This document shows, piece by piece, positions 48,231 through 61,309 of a stretch of 64,000 nt of DNA; position 1 is the first letter of the stretch, and each line of letters opens with the position of its first letter. The stretch is taken from contig BLAL01000239.1 of NCBI GenBank assembly GCA_015698045.1, forward strand, positions 682,001 to 746,000, read 5' to 3'. The DNA is from Rhizophagus clarus (Eukaryota > Glomeromycota > Glomeromycetes > Glomerales > Glomeraceae). The translations under genes were made by a program, and so were the position numbers. The notes beneath the pieces are model-generated. The model saw nothing but the letters and a program-made list of their open reading frames with translations. It was not told the DNA's origin and searched no databases.

Positions 48231-49124
48231 TATTAATTGCATAATTTCTTTCGATCTAGAAAAATCATAACTTTTTTTTTAAAAAAAATTAACAATCTAT
48301 AACGTTTAAAAATCATTTTCCATTAAATCCGGCATGATATTTATTTATTTATATATAATTTAATATATTTACAGTATATATTAAATATAATATTTTTTTT
48401 TTTCATTACTGTTTTTCTTGTAATTTGTAAATAATAAATCTACCAAATGTATTCCTTGCTTTATTTTACGTAATTTGTAATTAAAAAAAAAAAAAAAAAA
48501 ACATTAAAAAGTTTTTTCCATATGTAAGAAATTGGGAATGTGACACTTACTCATACATACTGCATCATACGTCCTACAAATAAAAATCATTTTTCTGTTA
48601 TCTAATCTACGAGGTTAGTGACTATATTTTCTTTGTTTAAAAAAGATGAACGCCCCGTGTGTTACATATAAATTTTGATATATACATACTAATTATACAA
48701 ATAACATACGATTTTTAGATGATCAAAAAAGAACGGTATGAGTTAAAAAGGGAGGAGTTATGAACAGGTTTTTGTTATTTTATAACTGTCATAATTTCTC
48801 GAAAAAAAAAAAAAATTACAATAAAGTTTTATTCCAAAAACTTCTAAAATTCCAAATGCACTCATTCATTACATAGGAAGCTCATACTGTGCGATAATAT
48901 AATTAGTACCGTTAAAGTGCATAATATGCATAATGGCGCATATTCATTTTATGAATCACGTGACCTACTTTTTTTTTTAAAATTTCGTGTTAATGTTAAT
49001 TGCCGTAAAGCGTTCTATATAATAAGGTATTCCTTCTATATATAGCATTCCTTCCCTCTACAATGTATAGTACCCGGGTTTTCCCCTGAAATCTATGATA
49101 CGTATGATACATAGATACGCCTTA
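48231..49124. other. intergenic between convergent T1 and T2
   Basis: 3' flanks of both genes; poly-A and poly-T runs. Nothing else seen. Confidence 0.45.
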
Positions 49125-49796
49125 TTACGGTTCTGTAATAGTATTTCTTTTGTCATTGTTTTCATCATTTTTGCCACTTTTCACAATTTGTCGTACGGAA
49201 CAACAACCGCATATCATAGTTAATAATGAACAAAAACCTAAAATCCATAAACTAATTAGATTGATGGTATGAATATTACAAATATGGCGAAGTCCTGGAA
49301 ATTCATAAGGAAAATTTACTGGGCACGTAATCGGTAATTCAGCCAATTCTTTATATGAAACGACCGTATATATTCCTAAAATTATTCGTATTTTTTTTTT
49401 TTTTTTTTATATAAATATTTTAATTAATTTTGATGATGAGAAAAAAATTATTATTACCTATAAGCATTATCCAGCATAAAGAAAAACAACTATGAAAGAA
49501 ATAAATAATTTAATAAATGTATATAATATACTGTACGTAATATATAAAGATATTTTTTTAATTTCTTAAGTGTATCTTACCTTATGCCCAAAATATATGA
49601 TTGTAATAATCTTTTCTTCATCATAGAATGACACACGCGTCCCAAAAATACTATTTCATTATAAAGATTTAATTAAGATTTACGATATATTCATTTGTTA
49701 TATATCCAAATTTACTAAATTCAGAGAAATATTTTTTTTTTTTTTTGATATTTACCGATATTTAAAATTTCAAGAAGCAAGAAACTAAATTATTTA

Positions 49797-49827
<31 letters not shown>

Positions 49828-50120
49828 CGTCATTAATCGAAGAATAATTTTTTTTTTAAACATAAAATAAATTTTATTTACTCACGCGAATTCCAAACCG
49901 CGATATTTAAATTGGATATCATGTTTATTAAATTCAACAAATTTCGCCAATTCTAATAAAAAACAAAATGAAATATTTTTAGTAAAGAAGACTGAACTCA
50001 TAAACAGAATGACTTAAATTTTCGTCTATTAAGGTATTTACCAATGAGAAAACATATAATTATTATAGGCAATTGAATCGAAATCATGTAATTTAATATG
50101 GATGAAAATTTCGAATCCAT
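49125..50120 (-). CDS. tetraspan membrane protein, cluster member T2
   Basis: Six exons (50120-50042, 49952-49886, 49784-49756, 49650-49581, 49489-49458, 49375-49125) give 175 residues, starting MDSKFSSILNYMISIQLP. Four hydrophobic segments are predicted: IQLPIIIICFLI, FLLLEILNIVFLG, SYILGISCFSLCWIMLIG and LISLWILGFCSLLTMICG. The outer loop before the fourth has the family motif, ITCPVNFPYEFPGLRHICNI. The start codon was chosen inside a longer open frame because it gives the family-sized leader. The 29- and 32-base exons match those of other members. Function unknown. Confidence 0.75.
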
Positions 50121-50814
50121 CTTAATGTAATAATATTTATTGATTTCTTTACGAATATTAAACGAAAATAAATAAAAATAAAAATAAAAAATTTGAATCG
50201 TAGAAAAATTACATAAAATTAACGATTCCATTTTATATCATTCTCGCTTGTTTTCAAATGTTTCAAGTTCATTAAGGCTTGTTAACTTTTTTTAATATAA
50301 TAAGTAAAACACATTTATCGATAATCCATATTTGGACAAACCGAATATAGGAATTATAATGCTTATCTAGGTGCGACAAGCGTTGCACAAGTGAAAAACA
50401 TTCTGACACGCGTATCGCAAGTTTCGGTAACCTAAGTGTTTAAGGCTTTGAATTGAATAATTTAACAGACAATAATTATAACAATATTGGATAATATGAG
50501 GATCTCCATGTGATCACTGATCGCTGATTCTAAAATTGTCAATCATTAATTATAATTTTTACCGTAATTATTATTACACTAATGTACAATATATGTTACA
50601 TATTATATATAAAAAAAAAAATTCTATTGTTCGCAAAAAAAAAAAAAAAAAAAACTTTTGTAAAATCGGTCCTTTTTGTTTGTTTGTTTGTTGTTTTTTT
50701 CCATTCTCCTTCATTTTTAATTTACCGTTTAATAAAAAAAATAATTAAATATTATTTGTTGACTTTTTTTCACATTTCTCTATCAGGTTTTTCACCTTTT
50801 TCTACACCGACATT
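50121..50814. other. intergenic between T2 and T3
   Basis: T2 promoter side and T3 3' side. Poly-A and TTTG-repeat tracts near 50630-50700; the plus-strand frames there are low complexity. Confidence 0.45.
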
Positions 50815-51749
50815 TTATTTACCGAACCATTTGTTATATTTAGATTCGGGAATATGCATTGCAAAAGTTGCAAGTATAGTACTAAGAAATATTAACCACA
50901 TGCAAATTAAATTTGATATTCGTATTTGACATATAAATCGAAGTTTTGGAAATGAGTATTTATAATTAGATGGACAAAACATGGGTACATCACCTAATTC
51001 ACCAGTTGTTTTATATGTATAAACAACTTTTTTTTTAATAAAATAATTAATAATTAATTGATCTTCCCGATATAATAAAATATAAATTATATGATTCTTA
51101 CTTGGAACAATTATCCATAATAATGTTGCCACACTGTATTTTAATGGATAATTAATCAAAAAAAAAAAAAATAAATAAATAAATAAATAAAAAAATGAAA
51201 AAAAAAACAAAAATGTAATAAGCCAAGTAATTACCTAAATTTCCAATTTAATTGTTTTACATTATTGTAACAACAACAGTAACACAAAGTTAACGTCAAA
51301 GCTAAATTTTTCGAATTTATTAATTATATATTAAATTACAATTATCAAATAATATAAATTCTTAATTATACTTACATATTAGAAAGAGTAAAAGGACCAA
51401 ATACCTAGTATAAGTAAAAATCAGGTGAATTAATTAAAATAACAAAATAATTAAATTAATTTCAAAATTCTTGATTTTTTACTTACGAATATTCTACCTT
51501 GTCATTAATTGGTAAATTATTTTCTTTAAATAATATGATTTTCTTGTATTCTATAATAATATCACTTAATTTCAATTAGGTTTAAATATTATTTAAAAAT
51601 AAAAAAAAAAAGATATTTTCATTCTTACCAAGAGCTGGAGTAATAAAAATTAATGGAAATTGAATCATTGTAATAAAACAAACGAAATATATTGTAAGGG
51701 TCATTGCTAAATAATTTGGTTGTTTACGTGCGGTCGTATGAGTGGCCAT
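50815..51749 (-). CDS. tetraspan membrane protein, cluster member T3
   Basis: Six exons (51749-51629, 51550-51487, 51404-51376, 51301-51235, 51133-51102, 51026-50815) give 174 residues, starting MATHTTARKQPNYLAM. Four passes: TIYFVCFITMIQFPLIFI, YLVLLLFLISLTLTLCYCCC, VATLLWIIVPIVYTY and NLICMWLIFLSTILATF. The loop motif reads FCPSNYKYSFPKLRFICQIR. Exon lengths 64-29-67-32 are identical to those of T8, and the leader (MAT...NY) is also similar, so T3 and T8 are close paralogues. The tail is short (PESKYNKWFGK). Function unknown. Confidence 0.8.
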
Positions 51750-52538
51750 AATGATTATTTTCTTGTTGTTAATCTTTCAATTATCTTGTTGTTTAATCAG
51801 ATCGTTATAAAATAATTATTAACAATATTAAAAAAGAATATCTTCTTTCGCATATTATAATTTTTTTTTTTGATTTTTTGATTTCTCTTTTTTTTTTTTA
51901 GTAAAAGAAGCCACTTTCTTGTAACCCTTATATCAAGCCACATATCTAAAAGTTAAAGGCTTTTTTTTTTTTTTGATAATCAGTGATTGCGTTTTTAAAC
52001 TACGTATGTTTGAATATTGTTATAATTATTATTGTAATTATTATTCTTTTTCTTATGCGTAAAAAACAGAATTATACGCATGATGTCGTGTCAGAAAATC
52101 AGAAAATAATCAACTATCGTGCACCAATTAAATTATTAGAACTTGGGAATTTTTGTTGATTGGTTAATTGTCGCTTTCAGGTTGTTGAAAAAGTCAGGAG
52201 AGTATTGCTGCCAAGCGGAAAACCTATTCGTAATATAAGGAAAACATATCTGCTTATTATTTAATCAAATCATCCTAACTAATTTCAATTATTTTATTAC
52301 ACATCTATATTCATATGATTTAGCTAATTTAGAATTTAGTTAGTATATGCATATTTCGATGTTCTTATTTGCTATATAAATCACTTCGCAGCAGAAAGGG
52401 TGGAAATTTGTCGGACCTACAAGTGATACAAAATTATGAATTTTTCCGGCAGTTTCCTTACCCTTTCTATTGAAAAAGCGCAGCTTACAAATAGCATAAT
52501 TAGTTGGTCTTTTAAAGTTTAAAAACAAAAATTGTCGC

Positions 52539-52571
<33 letters not shown>

Positions 52572-52849
52572 ATAAAAATTGAAGCATAAAAATGATAAGA
52601 TTCGTGGCACAGAAATATATAAAAATATTATATATACTGTATTTTCTTGTAATAATTTATATTAATTATAATAAACTTGATAACGTGTCATTTTGTGTTA
52701 TTAAGCAAGCCTTATTTTAGATTATCTCTAAATTGGTTATGTGTTTCCACTTAATTGAATTTCACAAAGATTATATATTTTCGTTAAGGATGTATTATCA
52801 GAAAAAAACGTATATATACATCGTTTGAATCAAAATTTACTTCTTATTT
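51750..52849. other. 1.1-kb intergenic region
   Basis: T3 promoter side and T4 3' side. A 24-base T run lies near 52544-52567. The minus frame at 52340-52528 has no support. Confidence 0.4.
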
Positions 52850-53879
52850 TTATTTATTCTTTTTTTTTCGAAAAAAAAAAAATATATTCTTTTCGGTTTC
52901 CTCGGTTTCTTGACCTTCTTCAGAATTTAATCTACTACCAACTTCTTCATTATTATAACCTTTACAACCTACACTTTTCGCTATTTCTTTATAAGCTTTG
53001 CCAGGAATATACATTGAACATGTTACGAGTAAATTAGTTAAAACCATTAACCACATACAAATTAAATTTGCTGCCCTAACTTGACATATAAGGCGTGCTA
53101 TTTTAGACTTAAAACTATAATCGGACGGACATAAAACGGTGTTTCTCCTAATTCTTTTCCGGTAAAGTAAGTGTGCACGGCTTGATTATCATAAAATGAA
53201 CAAACGTTAAATGGGTTTTATTTTTTTTTTTTTCGGCGATAATGAAAAATACCGAATTTTATTTGAAAATGTATTCATTTATCTTACTTGCGGTGATGAG
53301 CCATATAATTGTCGCAAAACTTTAAACAAAAAGTCGTATTAATAATAATTATAAAAAAAAGGGTATAAAATAATAATTCATACATGAATTCCTTAGGTAA
53401 CCGTTTTCTTTTAGAAAAACAGCGGCCGCAAAGAAGAATGTAGAAGACTAAAAATCAATTACTTAACGGTTAATGCGTAATTAAAAAAATCACTCGACAA
53501 TTTTTTTACGTACTCAAATTAATCAAATTAACGACTACATATCTGTTATAATAATTAAGTAAAAATTACCGATTAGTTGAAATCAAAAAAAATCAGATTT
53601 AGCAGCATATAATATAATAATACTTTACGTGTATTCCACGGGTTCATTTAAATAAAGTTCATGTCTTTTAAAGAGTTGAAATTTCAAATATTCTGTAAGA
53701 TTTAGAGTAAAAAAATTTTATATATCACAGGGATATCGATTCGGTATTTTTTTCCATTATAAAACAAAAAATTAAATATATTGTCGAATCGAGAAAATCG
53801 AGAAAATCGAGAAAAAGAAATACTAACCGAGTGACATACAAAATATGAAACAACCATACAAAAAATTTTTTATGGACAT
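52850..53879 (-). pseudogene. tetraspan membrane protein T4 with a frameshift in the last exon
   Basis: Six exons can be matched to the family (53879-53828, 53692-53629, 53542-53514, 53447-53384, 53319-53288, 53180-52850), with the conserved 64-29-64-32 pattern. It starts MSIKNFLYGCFIFCMSL. In the last exon the frame runs through TYFTGKELGETPF and is then lost by one base around 53128-53141. The next frame continues the family loop (LCPSDYSFKSKIARLICQVR), the fourth pass and a long Glu-rich tail. A single missing base separates the two parts, so this is either a young pseudogene or a sequence error. Intron 1 contains a short tandem repeat of ATCGAGAAA near 53795. Confidence 0.7.
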
Positions 53880-54854
53880 TTTTATATGTATTTTTCTAAA
53901 ACTTAATAATGTTTTTATGAAAATTTTAATTTTACGCAAACATTATAAAACACTATAAAGTCAATAAACTATATATATAAACTTACAAACTTTTACATAC
54001 GATTTTGCGTTCGATAAGATACAAATTGCACTTTGAATATTGTTAAATTGTCAAATTACGCGCCACTTATTTTAGAAATGGTTTATATTAAGCCTTAGAA
54101 TGTCACACGGCATTTAATCTTGAGATATAAATGTTTGTGGCGCTAAGGAAATTTATCGTAGACTTTATTTTTTACATAAGTCAAAGTCCTTAAAAACTAT
54201 ATTCAATTATGCTGATAACTTCGAAGGATTTATATAATTAGAAAGATTTCAATAAAGACAAGCCATCATTATTGTTGAAATTCTTGATTTGTTATTTCTT
54301 CAAATGTTCTTGTTTTATATATATTTATGTCATTACAAAAATATGATAGATATTCAAAAATAAAAAAGTGCTTTTAGTTAGAATAATTTATTTAATCTTT
54401 TCTTTTTAACAACATCTAGAACGAAATCAAAGAATTCAAAGATGCCTGCTTATTACATCCGCAGCAGCTTTGATAGACTTGAGTCGCGAAATATCACGTG
54501 AGCAAAAGAAAAGATTACTGGTTTTGCGACACAGCCGTAAACTTTGCCACATTTTATAATAAATTAAGAATAATTCTACTTAATTGATGTCAAAATCAAC
54601 GTAATGTATATCAGCCTTTATAGGCTTAGCGAATGAAAATGAACTAAATTTATATATAAACACAACGAATAATAAACATGTGATAATTTATTATTTTTTT
54701 CCCCCCTCTTTTTTTTTTTAAGTTTTCTACAAAAGAAAAATAAATGTTGTAAAATAACTTAATTCTTCTCATGTTTTTTTTTTTTTATTTTTAACATGAA
54801 TATAGGTTATAAAATTTAATTAAATGTTAATTTTTTTAAGAAGATACCATCACT
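53880..54854. promoter_or_regulatory. divergent intergenic region between T4 and T5
   Basis: T4 (-) and T5 (+) start on either side, 975 bases apart, so promoters of both lie here. No further gene or repeat could be supported. Confidence 0.4.
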
Positions 54855-55832
54855 ATGTCATCACGTATTGGTTGGATCTTTGGTGTACCGTTTGCAATAC
54901 TTATTTTTGCTTGTCCAATCTTAGGTTCGGATAAAAAGTCATAACAAATAATTTTTTTTTTCTTTCGGAATTATTAAAATAAAATATTCTTTCTTTTTCG
55001 ATAAATTTATTAGAAATTGGAAAAATTGAGTTGTTTAGCAGAACAGATGGAGTACTTACGTATGATACGAACGTTGAATATACGTAGGGAATCATTTTTT
55101 TCGATGAATTTTATTTATTTTTATGATTTTACGAAAAAATTCTTCAGATTATGTACTAAAAAAAGATTTTTTGTTATAAAATTTAGCTACTTGGTTCTCT
55201 CGTTGGTTGCACCTAGTAAGTGTAATATGATTTTCGCGTTTATATAATTTATTAACCAATCAAGACGTGACATGACGTTTTTGCAGGTGTGCTGATATTG
55301 GTGTATTTTTTTAAATGTAATTGGGACAATATTTCACCAACGACCGCAAAATCACTCTTGGTGGTTTACCTATTTGCTAGTATAGGAATTTCGAGTAAGT
55401 TATCTCAATTTTAATATCCAATTCAATTTAATAACAACATATTCGTATTCGAGTGCTCACAATAAATATATCGTAGTCGCATATACAGTTTTCACGATTA
55501 ATGAATTAAAAGGAATACCATTTGGATGTCCAGATAATTACCATTATGAGACATCAAAAGTTCAAACAGCATGTCAAGCACGTGCAGCAAATTTCATATC
55601 GTTGTGGGCTTTCATCTTCTTCTTAATATTGAATTCCATATTATTAATACTTGGAGTGAATCCATTAGATGAAGATAAATTATTCGCTAGGGATAGTAAG
55701 CGAAGAAAATCAAAGTCTGCTACTTCCACACAACCTCCACTTGGAGGTGGTAGTGGACCGTTTAGTCAGATTGAATTAGGACAGCAACAACAACAAATGA
55801 AAGAAAAAGAAGATATTCAAGTTGAAAAATAA
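54855..55832 (+). CDS. tetraspan membrane protein, cluster member T5
   Basis: Five exons (54855-54924, 55014-55083, 55187-55215, 55287-55394, 55477-55832) give 210 residues, starting MSSRIGWIFGVPFAILIF. Passes: IFGVPFAILIFACPIL, YLVLSLVAPSVLILVYFF, SLLVVYLFASIGISIAYTVF and NFISLWAFIFFLILNSILLI. The loop is GCPDNYHYETSKVQTACQAR. The 29-base exon is kept, but the 67- and 32-base exons of other members are joined into one of 108 bases, so this copy has lost an intron. The tail is long, with a Gly stretch and a poly-Gln run. Function unknown. Confidence 0.8.
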
Positions 55833-56421
55833 TTATCTTGTAAATTCTATATTAAAACTTGTTTCAATTATCATTAGGAAAAGCTGCAAGAAAGGCAGCC
55901 ATAAAAATAGATTGAATGTTGATGAAAGTGATCCTAATAATAGTGATGAATAATTTTATTATTTTTATTTTTATTTTATTTTATTTTATTTTATTTTTAT
56001 TTTTCTTGATAGTATAATTTATTTTTATCAAATATTAATTATCACGTAATCAAACAAAATTTCATGTTTTAATAATAAATTACCATTAGACTTATTACAC
56101 ACGGTAATTTTCCCACTTTAACTCGAATTGGTTTATCGGAAAGATAATGTGTGAAAGACACGATGTAAATTTAATGGTGGCTGAGATCGCTAAGCCGATT
56201 GACAAAAAATAAGCCTGAATTTTCATGTGGCTATGTAATATTATTTTTTATAAAGCAAGTTTCCCTCTAGAACTAAAATTTATCCAATTTCGTGAAACAA
56301 CTCTTTTTTTTATTTTGTTAATTTGATTATAAAACATTATGATAATTACATAAAAATAATTTTTTAAAGTTTCATCTTATTTCTCATCGAAAATTGAGAA
56401 TTAAGAGGTAACGAGACAAAG
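55833..56421. other. intergenic between T5 and T6
   Basis: T6 promoter side. A TTTTA tandem run occurs near 55957-56001. Nothing else seen. Confidence 0.45.
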
Positions 56422-57376
56422 ATGGGAAGTTTTATAAGATATATATTTGGTGGATTAGTTGCAATATGGCTATTATTAGTTATATTGGCTCCTATAACAG
56501 GTATTACCTACCACCCATTGGTAATGTTAACCTAAATTATTATAAAATCCTTATGTCTTTATATTTTAATTTCAAACTTAGAATTTGGAAAGATCTTAAT
56601 TTTTATTTTTGTTAGACAAGAAAATAAAGTGGGATTGAATAGCACTGTTGAATATATGTGAGTAATGAATTTTTTATATATTTAATTCATAACAAAAATT
56701 TCTAATCATTTTATTCATTTTGCTATTTAAAAGTTATTTCTTAATTTCATTTTTTGTGCCATGTAAGACTTTTAAGAATTTTAGATATATGATATTTTTT
56801 TTGTAAATGTCTATTTATATATATGTATACCTTTTTTCATAGGGTGGATAATTACTACAAACTGTTGCGTATGTTTCAAACAAAAAGGAATATTCACTCC
56901 TAAAGAATTAATACGAAAATTAATGTAAGTTTTGAAAAATTAGACGATTTTTTTTTTAATAATTGATTTAATTAATTCCTTATAAAAAAATTTCAGTTTC
57001 ATGGTTATAGCTTGGATATCAATTTCAGGTATGAATAATTCAATTAATTCAAGTAAATTCATTTCAAAAAAAAAAAAAATTTATAACTTACAAATTTAAT
57101 TTTGCATATTTTATAATAAAAGTTGTTTATACATACTTAACAAGAAATGATATTGGGAATATTCCATATAATTGTCCATCAGATTATCCATATTCAGAAC
57201 CAAAACTTTATTTAGCATGTATTATAAGGACCGCAAATTTTGTTATTATGTGGACATATACAGGTTTATTAATTGTATTTTTAATTTCTGTTTTGGGTGG
57301 TATCTTGCCACAAGAAGATGATATGAAAGAGAAAGGAAAAGATTTTAATATTAGAACTGTTATTGAAGGTGTATAA
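56422..57376 (+). CDS. tetraspan membrane protein, cluster member T6
   Basis: Six exons (56422-56500, 56582-56657, 56734-56762, 56843-56924, 56997-57028, 57123-57376) give 183 residues, starting MGSFIRYIFGGLVAIW. Passes: GGLVAIWLLLVILAPI, YFLISFFVPWWIITTNCCVC, FMVIAWISISVVYTYL and NFVIMWTYTGLLIVFLISVL. The loop is NCPSDYPYSEPKLYLACIIR. The 29- and 32-base exons are kept; exons 2 and 4 are longer than in T3 and T8 (76 and 82 bases). The tail is short and charged. Function unknown. Confidence 0.8.
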
Positions 57377-58839
57377 AATAAAACGAACTAAAGGAAGAGG
57401 GATTGAAAAGTGGAGGAAAAAAATTATATCTTTTTAATTATTAATTTTGTTAAATAGAATTAATTTACTTAATCATTTTATTTTTATTTGTAAAAAAAAA
57501 AACTAAAAAATATTATTTTATATTTCTCCTATTAATATTCTGCAATGTGATTTTAATATTTAAAATACGTAAAATGAGCTTATCGACCCGGAGATGCTTT
57601 TTCGACGTGATATGACGTAGCCATTTACGACGTAACTTCGAGACTTATGGCGTAATAACCTTGTTCATTTATTATTATTTTTTTTTTTCTTTTTTCATAA
57701 AATAGGCCGAGAATCTTTTGAGAGAATTTATTTATAAAGATTTTCGATGGGCTTATGCATATTATAATTATGTTGTAAGAGCGTGTAAGTAAACATATCG
57801 TTAAGCCATAATAAATGGCTTGTATTTTGAAAAATATTTACTATAATCCTTTTATAATATTGCTTATCTTGATTTCGTTTTGATTGGTAGAATCGAACGT
57901 ATTGTACGTGATTTTTGAAATAAATATTTATAGGGATACCAAAATATTTTGTTGAAATTTTTTTTTTTTGTACTTAAAAATTTTTTTACACATTTTGGTA
58001 AGAAAAATGAGATGAAATTGAAAATTTGTTACTTTTTTTTTTTTACCATATATTTGAGGGTTGATGATTAACACGAACTCAAAAGATTCTTTTAAATTGG
58101 TTAGAATAATGTTGGATAATCCTAAATTCATTTAAAAGATTTGTATGTCCTTATTCGGTTATTATTTATTTCATGACCATCGTAAACATCATAAACATCA
58201 TAAACATCATGAACATCATGAACATCGTAAACATCGTATTCATGAGTAAAGTTCATTTGATTATCGATTCGGATAGATTTGGTCATCTGTCATTCATTCG
58301 ACGGATAACTTCCTATCAGGCAATAAAATCCGTTCGAATAATATAAATAATAGGTAATATTATCCTTTATAAACCAGAAAGTAATGTTTATGAAATTTAT
58401 TTGACTACATGGTTAAATAAATGAATTGCATGTTATAATACCAAACAAAAATGAATTTATCCGTGACGGATAACGCCTTTAGGAAAATTTTCCATCGTAT
58501 GGCCGGATTGGATCGTTACGATCTGTTATAAAAATTGACGCAGTAATTCAGAAAAGGCTTATCTATCTATAGATGTGAATAATAAATCGAAACTTTTGGT
58601 GGCGCGCTCATTCTATTTATTTGCCAATTAGACTTTGCCATTTTTGTTCTAGCTAATAGACTTTTTCTTCTTTACCGTAATTTGAATGAAAAAAAATTTT
58701 TTTGAATACTCTTACCTTTTTTAAAGATAACGGATAATTACATTTAACTAATTATTGTTCAATGTATTGAAGATTTTTTAAAAATAAAAAAAAATTTTTT
58801 TTTTTTTTACAAAAAATAATTTTTGTAAAAGAAAAAAAA
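57377..58839. other. 1.46-kb intergenic region with a 9-base minisatellite
   Basis: Apart from the repeat listed next, the region is AT-rich with T runs. GACGT words recur around 57590-57640. No gene seen. Confidence 0.45.
58174..58243. repeat. 9-base tandem repeat (AAACATCAT-like, about 7 units)
   Basis: Units read CATAAACAT, CATGAACAT and CGTAAACAT in succession with single-base differences, ending before CATGAG. It lies upstream of T7 and would be a good length-polymorphism marker. Confidence 0.85.
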
Positions 58840-59805
58840 ATGACAGATTCTACAGTTTCAAAATTTTCCCTTATTTTAATTATCATTCATATCCTCTTAT
58901 TATTTATTTGTCCGTTTTTAGGTGTGTTTGATTTATTACTATTACGAAAAAAAAATTTTTTTTTTTTTTTCAATTTTAAATTTTCCTATTACATATTATT
59001 TTTAATTTTTAAATAGAAATTTGGAAACTAAAATTATTCTTTGACAACCAACTTTCTATTAGTATATTAGAATATGCGTAAGTGTGTTATCAATAAACGA
59101 AATTCTTTTTGTTAATAGACTTTTTTTAATTTTTCTTTTTTTCTTTACGTGATTATAGTTATTTGGCTCTTATTTTATATCAGATTGGTAATTAAAAATT
59201 GGCTCGTTCTAATATATTAAGTTTTTATTAACCTATTTTCTTTTTCTTTAGTTATACACTTTGTTGTCTGCTGTTTTTTTGGTTGGTTTAAATCTGAAGG
59301 ATTAAAGTTCATTTTTGTGTAAGAACGTTAAAGAAAAATATACCAATTATTCTTTTATAATCATCATCTTTATTAAAATTTTCGTTTGATTAAAGCATCA
59401 CGGGATTTCTTTGGTTAATCATTCCAGGTAAATGCGCAGTAAAATATTATATTTTAATATCAAATTTTTTTTTTAAAAAAAATTATAATTCTTTCATTTA
59501 TTACCTATTATAAAGCTATCTACACGCATTTTACCATTAACGAATTAGGAAATGGTCCATTTCTCTGTTCACAACTTATTTGTAAGGTTAGAGCATCAAA
59601 TTTGATTATAATGTGGATTGGATTTACTACGATATTATTTATGACAATTTGTATCGTTTTTTATGAAAATGAGAAATTAAACTCAATGATGATTAGAAAG
59701 AAAAAAATCATGACTAATAAAAAACAAAAGAGACCAAGAAAAAATAGTAAATGTAGTGATGTAGGAGCAAAATTGGTAAGTTTGGATAATGACGTAGAAA
59801 GTTAA
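58840..59805 (+). CDS. tetraspan membrane protein, cluster member T7
   Basis: Six exons (58840-58921, 59017-59077, 59159-59187, 59252-59318, 59396-59427, 59516-59805) give 186 residues, starting MTDSTVSKFSLILIIIH. Passes: FSLILIIIHILLLFICPFL, YLALILYQIVIHFVVCCFFG, VITGFLWLIIPAIYTHF and NLIIMWIGFTTILFMTICIV. The loop is shortened (FLCSQLICKVRASN), with the first Cys kept but the CP.(N/D)Y part missing. Exon lengths 61-29-67-32 follow the family. The tail is strongly basic (Lys/Arg). An 18-base direct repeat (ACGTAGAAAGTTAATTAA) overlaps and follows the stop codon. Confidence 0.78.
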
Positions 59806-60297
59806 TTAAACGTAGAAAGTTAATTAAGTAAGTATTGCTATCGTTATTATACACGTAAAATACGTTATATACGTAAAAATTAACGTAAAATACGCGTACT
59901 TTTTATAACTGTGTAATATGTAATATAATGTACTGTATATATATCAATGTCATTTATCTATTTATTTAATCCTTTTTTTTGAAACTGTAAATATTTTTTT
60001 TTTCTTTTTTCTTTCTTTTGTTATTATAAAAAAATTTTTTTTTTTTTGCTTTATTTATTTTTATTATTTTTTTTTTTTTTTTTTTTTTTTTTATTTTACT
60101 ACATTATTGTTATTAAAGTTTATGAAAAAATTATCAATTAATTTAAATTACATTAGCACCTTTTTTTTTTTTACCACGAATTGCAAAGAATTCGTATTTT
60201 TTTCTACGAGTTAAATTCCACGAGTTACAAAGAATTCGCACTTTTTTCACGAATTCTCTCTCTTTTTTCTTTAATTTCAGTTCATCTGTAGCGCGAT
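59806..60297. other. intergenic between convergent T7 and T8
   Basis: Long T tracts (about 59990-60100) and a repeated phrase (ACGAATT/ACGAGTT ... GAATTCG) around 60175-60255. No gene. Confidence 0.45.
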
Positions 60298-61309
60298 CTA
60301 AGCCTTACCGTCATCATCATTTACAACCATTTTCTTGTAAGTTTTTTCAGGAATACACATTATTATAGTAGCTATTAAAGTAATTACGAACATTATCCAC
60401 ATACAAATTAAGTTTGCTATTCTTATTTGACATGCTCGTAAAATTTTTGAATTTTTATAAGGATAATTTGACGCGCAAAATAATGGAATATCTCCTAATT
60501 CATCAATTGTATAATAAGTATAAATACCTAAGAAAATTGAATGAACAAGCGAGTGAGTGAGAAAAGTGAAGTGAGAGGAAAATAACATACTGTATATACA
60601 TATTATATTACATATAAATTTATTTACTTGGAATAACGATCCACAAAATTGTCGCGATACTGAAAGTAAATAAGAAAGAATTATTTTTTTAAAATCGATT
60701 CTAATTCTATGGATGTTTATTTTTTAAAAAAAAATTAAATACCCAAATTCCAGATCAAGTTGCTTTCTATCGAAGAAACAACAAAAAAGAATCAACAATA
60801 AATGTAAAACTATAAAGATAATAATATCGTTAATTCTTTTATAAAGAATGTTTTTATCGAATCTTTTTTTTTTTCTTACCAATATGAGAGAGCGCAAGTA
60901 TCAAATATCTTTTAGGATTCGATATCAGCAATTTCAAAAAAAAAAAAGTACAAGATTAATGATAAGTTAAGATAAGGTTAAGGAGAAAGCAAATAAAATT
61001 TTTATTTCTACTTACAAATATTCTATAGGTTTTTGAATTGGAATCCCACTCTCATCGAAAAATTCTAATTTAAGAAATTCTTTTTTTTTTTAAAAAAAAA
61101 GAAAAAAGAAAAAAAGAAAAAAAAAGGGATTTATTTTTGAAATTTCTCTTTCGATTATTTGATAATTAATTAATAAAAAAAAAAAAATTATTATTATTAT
61201 TTTTACCGAGGATTGGACATACAAATATCAAAGAAAATTGAATGATGCAAATAAAACAAAAAACTATTGTAATAGTATATATCGTAACATAATTTGGTCG
61301 AGTCGCCAT
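60298..61309 (-). CDS. tetraspan membrane protein, cluster member T8
   Basis: Six exons (61309-61207, 61079-61016, 60908-60880, 60809-60743, 60659-60628, 60527-60298) give 174 residues, starting MATRPNYVTIYTITIVF. Passes: IYTITIVFCFICIIQFSLIF, YLILALSHIVLHLLLILFCC, IATILWIVIPSIYTYY and NLICMWIMFVITLIATIIM. The loop is FCASNYPYKNSKILRACQIR. Same length and same internal exon lengths as T3. Its first exon and upstream sequence are copied at the right end of the window (63845 onward). The tail is acidic (DDDGKA). Function unknown. Confidence 0.8.
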
